From assembly GCA_041687475.1 (NCBI GenBank), contig JAWLBW010000083.1, forward strand, positions 1 to 15,748: a DNA stretch of 15,748 nucleotides, in the 5' to 3' direction. The notes under the pieces are model-generated. The model was not told where the DNA came from and did no database searches. It saw only the letters and a list, made by a program, of their open reading frames with translations. Positions 15,463 to 15,748 of the stretch are shown piece by piece (the first letter of the stretch is position 1; every line of letters starts with the position of its first letter). The position numbers were made by a program, and so were the translations under genes. Source of the DNA: JAWLBW01 sp041687475. Its GTDB lineage: Bacteria > J088 > JAWLBW01.

Positions 15463-15748
15463 ATGACATGGCAGGATGAATACCGGAAAAGACTGACCGA
15501 CGCCGAGCATGCCGTTTCGGTTGTGCGCTCGGGTATGCGGGTGTTCCTGCATGGTGCGGCCGCCACGCCGATCGAACTCATTGACGCGCTGCTGCGCCGC
15601 TCGCCGCAGCTGGAAAACGTCGAAATCACCCACATTCACACCGAGGGCGACGCCCCCTACACGCGGCCCGAGTTTCAGGGGCACTTTCGCCTGAACGCGC
15701 TGTTCATGGGCGCGAACGTGCGCAAGGCCGTGAACGAAGGGCGCGGCG
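15463..15748 (+). CDS. Acetyl-CoA hydrolase/CoA-transferase family protein (N-terminal 95 residues; runs off the window)
   Basis: The first 95 residues (MTWQDEYRKRLTDAEHAV...) fit the N-terminus of the acetyl-CoA hydrolase / 4-hydroxybutyrate CoA-transferase family: a helix with a 'KLxxAEEAV' type pattern, a strand RVFLHGAAATPIELIDALLRR for the first CoA-site loop, VEITHIHTEGDAPY, and FMGANVRKAVNEGRG. These enzymes move CoA between acetate and other acyl groups. The catalytic glutamate is beyond the window edge, so hydrolase versus transferase cannot be told. It has a good ribosome binding site and follows the His-rich membrane gene at 74 bases. No functional link to the gas-sensing genes is evident. 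Confidence 0.82.
   Translation, partial: MTWQDEYRKRLTDAEHAVSVVRSGMRVFLHGAAATPIELIDALLRRSPQLENVEITHIHTEGDAPYTRPEFQGHFRLNALFMGANVRKAVNEGRG

Overview
The window is a GC-rich stretch from a Gram-negative bacterium. It is a draft assembly: a run of 10 Ns lies at 5125-5134. Outer-membrane OmpA architecture, very long thrombospondin-type-3 (TSP3) calcium-binding repeats, a GGGGC/hydrophobic/RRR C-terminal sorting-type tail and sigma54-dependent control together resemble deltaproteobacterial (Myxococcota/Bradymonadota-like) or similar lineages. I cannot fix the taxonomy from this sequence alone. No rRNA, tRNA, insertion sequence or CRISPR array was seen.

Layout. (A) 2-6597, plus strand: a giant secreted protein, cut off at its 5' end, carries DUF11-like domains and about 28 TSP3-type repeats. 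It reads without a stop into an OmpA-family outer-membrane protein whose barrel is interrupted by the assembly gap. A strong bidirectional terminator (6617-6654) closes this block. (B) 6685-9992, minus strand: a PAS histidine kinase, a translationally coupled NtrC-family sigma54 activator, a terminator, and then a stand-alone H-NOX (heme NO/O2 sensor) gene. (C) 10120-12552, minus strand: a three-gene unit of beta-CASP metallo-beta-lactamase nuclease, FixH/YtkA-like lipoprotein and TauE/SafE-family membrane protein with HCxGMCGG and LPCG motifs. (D) 12701-15388: a small DUF2249 protein (minus) diverges from an NnrS-like membrane protein and a second His-rich polytopic membrane protein (plus). 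(E) 15463-end: the start of an acetyl-CoA hydrolase/CoA-transferase-family gene.

How they may work together. The most notable signal is regulatory. Three -24/-12 (sigma54) elements, all with a GGCACG -24 box and exact 12-base GG-to-GC spacing, lie on the minus strand just upstream of H-NOX (7298-7313), the kinase-activator pair (10007-10022) and the nuclease/FixH/TauE unit (12582-12597). The only sigma54 activator in the window is encoded among them. The H-NOX keeps the proximal His, the YxSxR heme motif and a tyrosine aligned with the O2-stabilising distal Tyr140 of the Thermoanaerobacter (Caldanaerobacter) H-NOX. The inferred picture is a compact gas-sensing regulon: kinase to NtrC-type activator to sigma54 transcription of its own genes, of the heme sensor, and of a copper/terminal-oxidase-type maturation unit. 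It sits beside NnrS/DUF2249 genes of the kind associated with nitric oxide metabolism. The wiring is a hypothesis from sequence; the promoter elements and protein motifs are directly visible.
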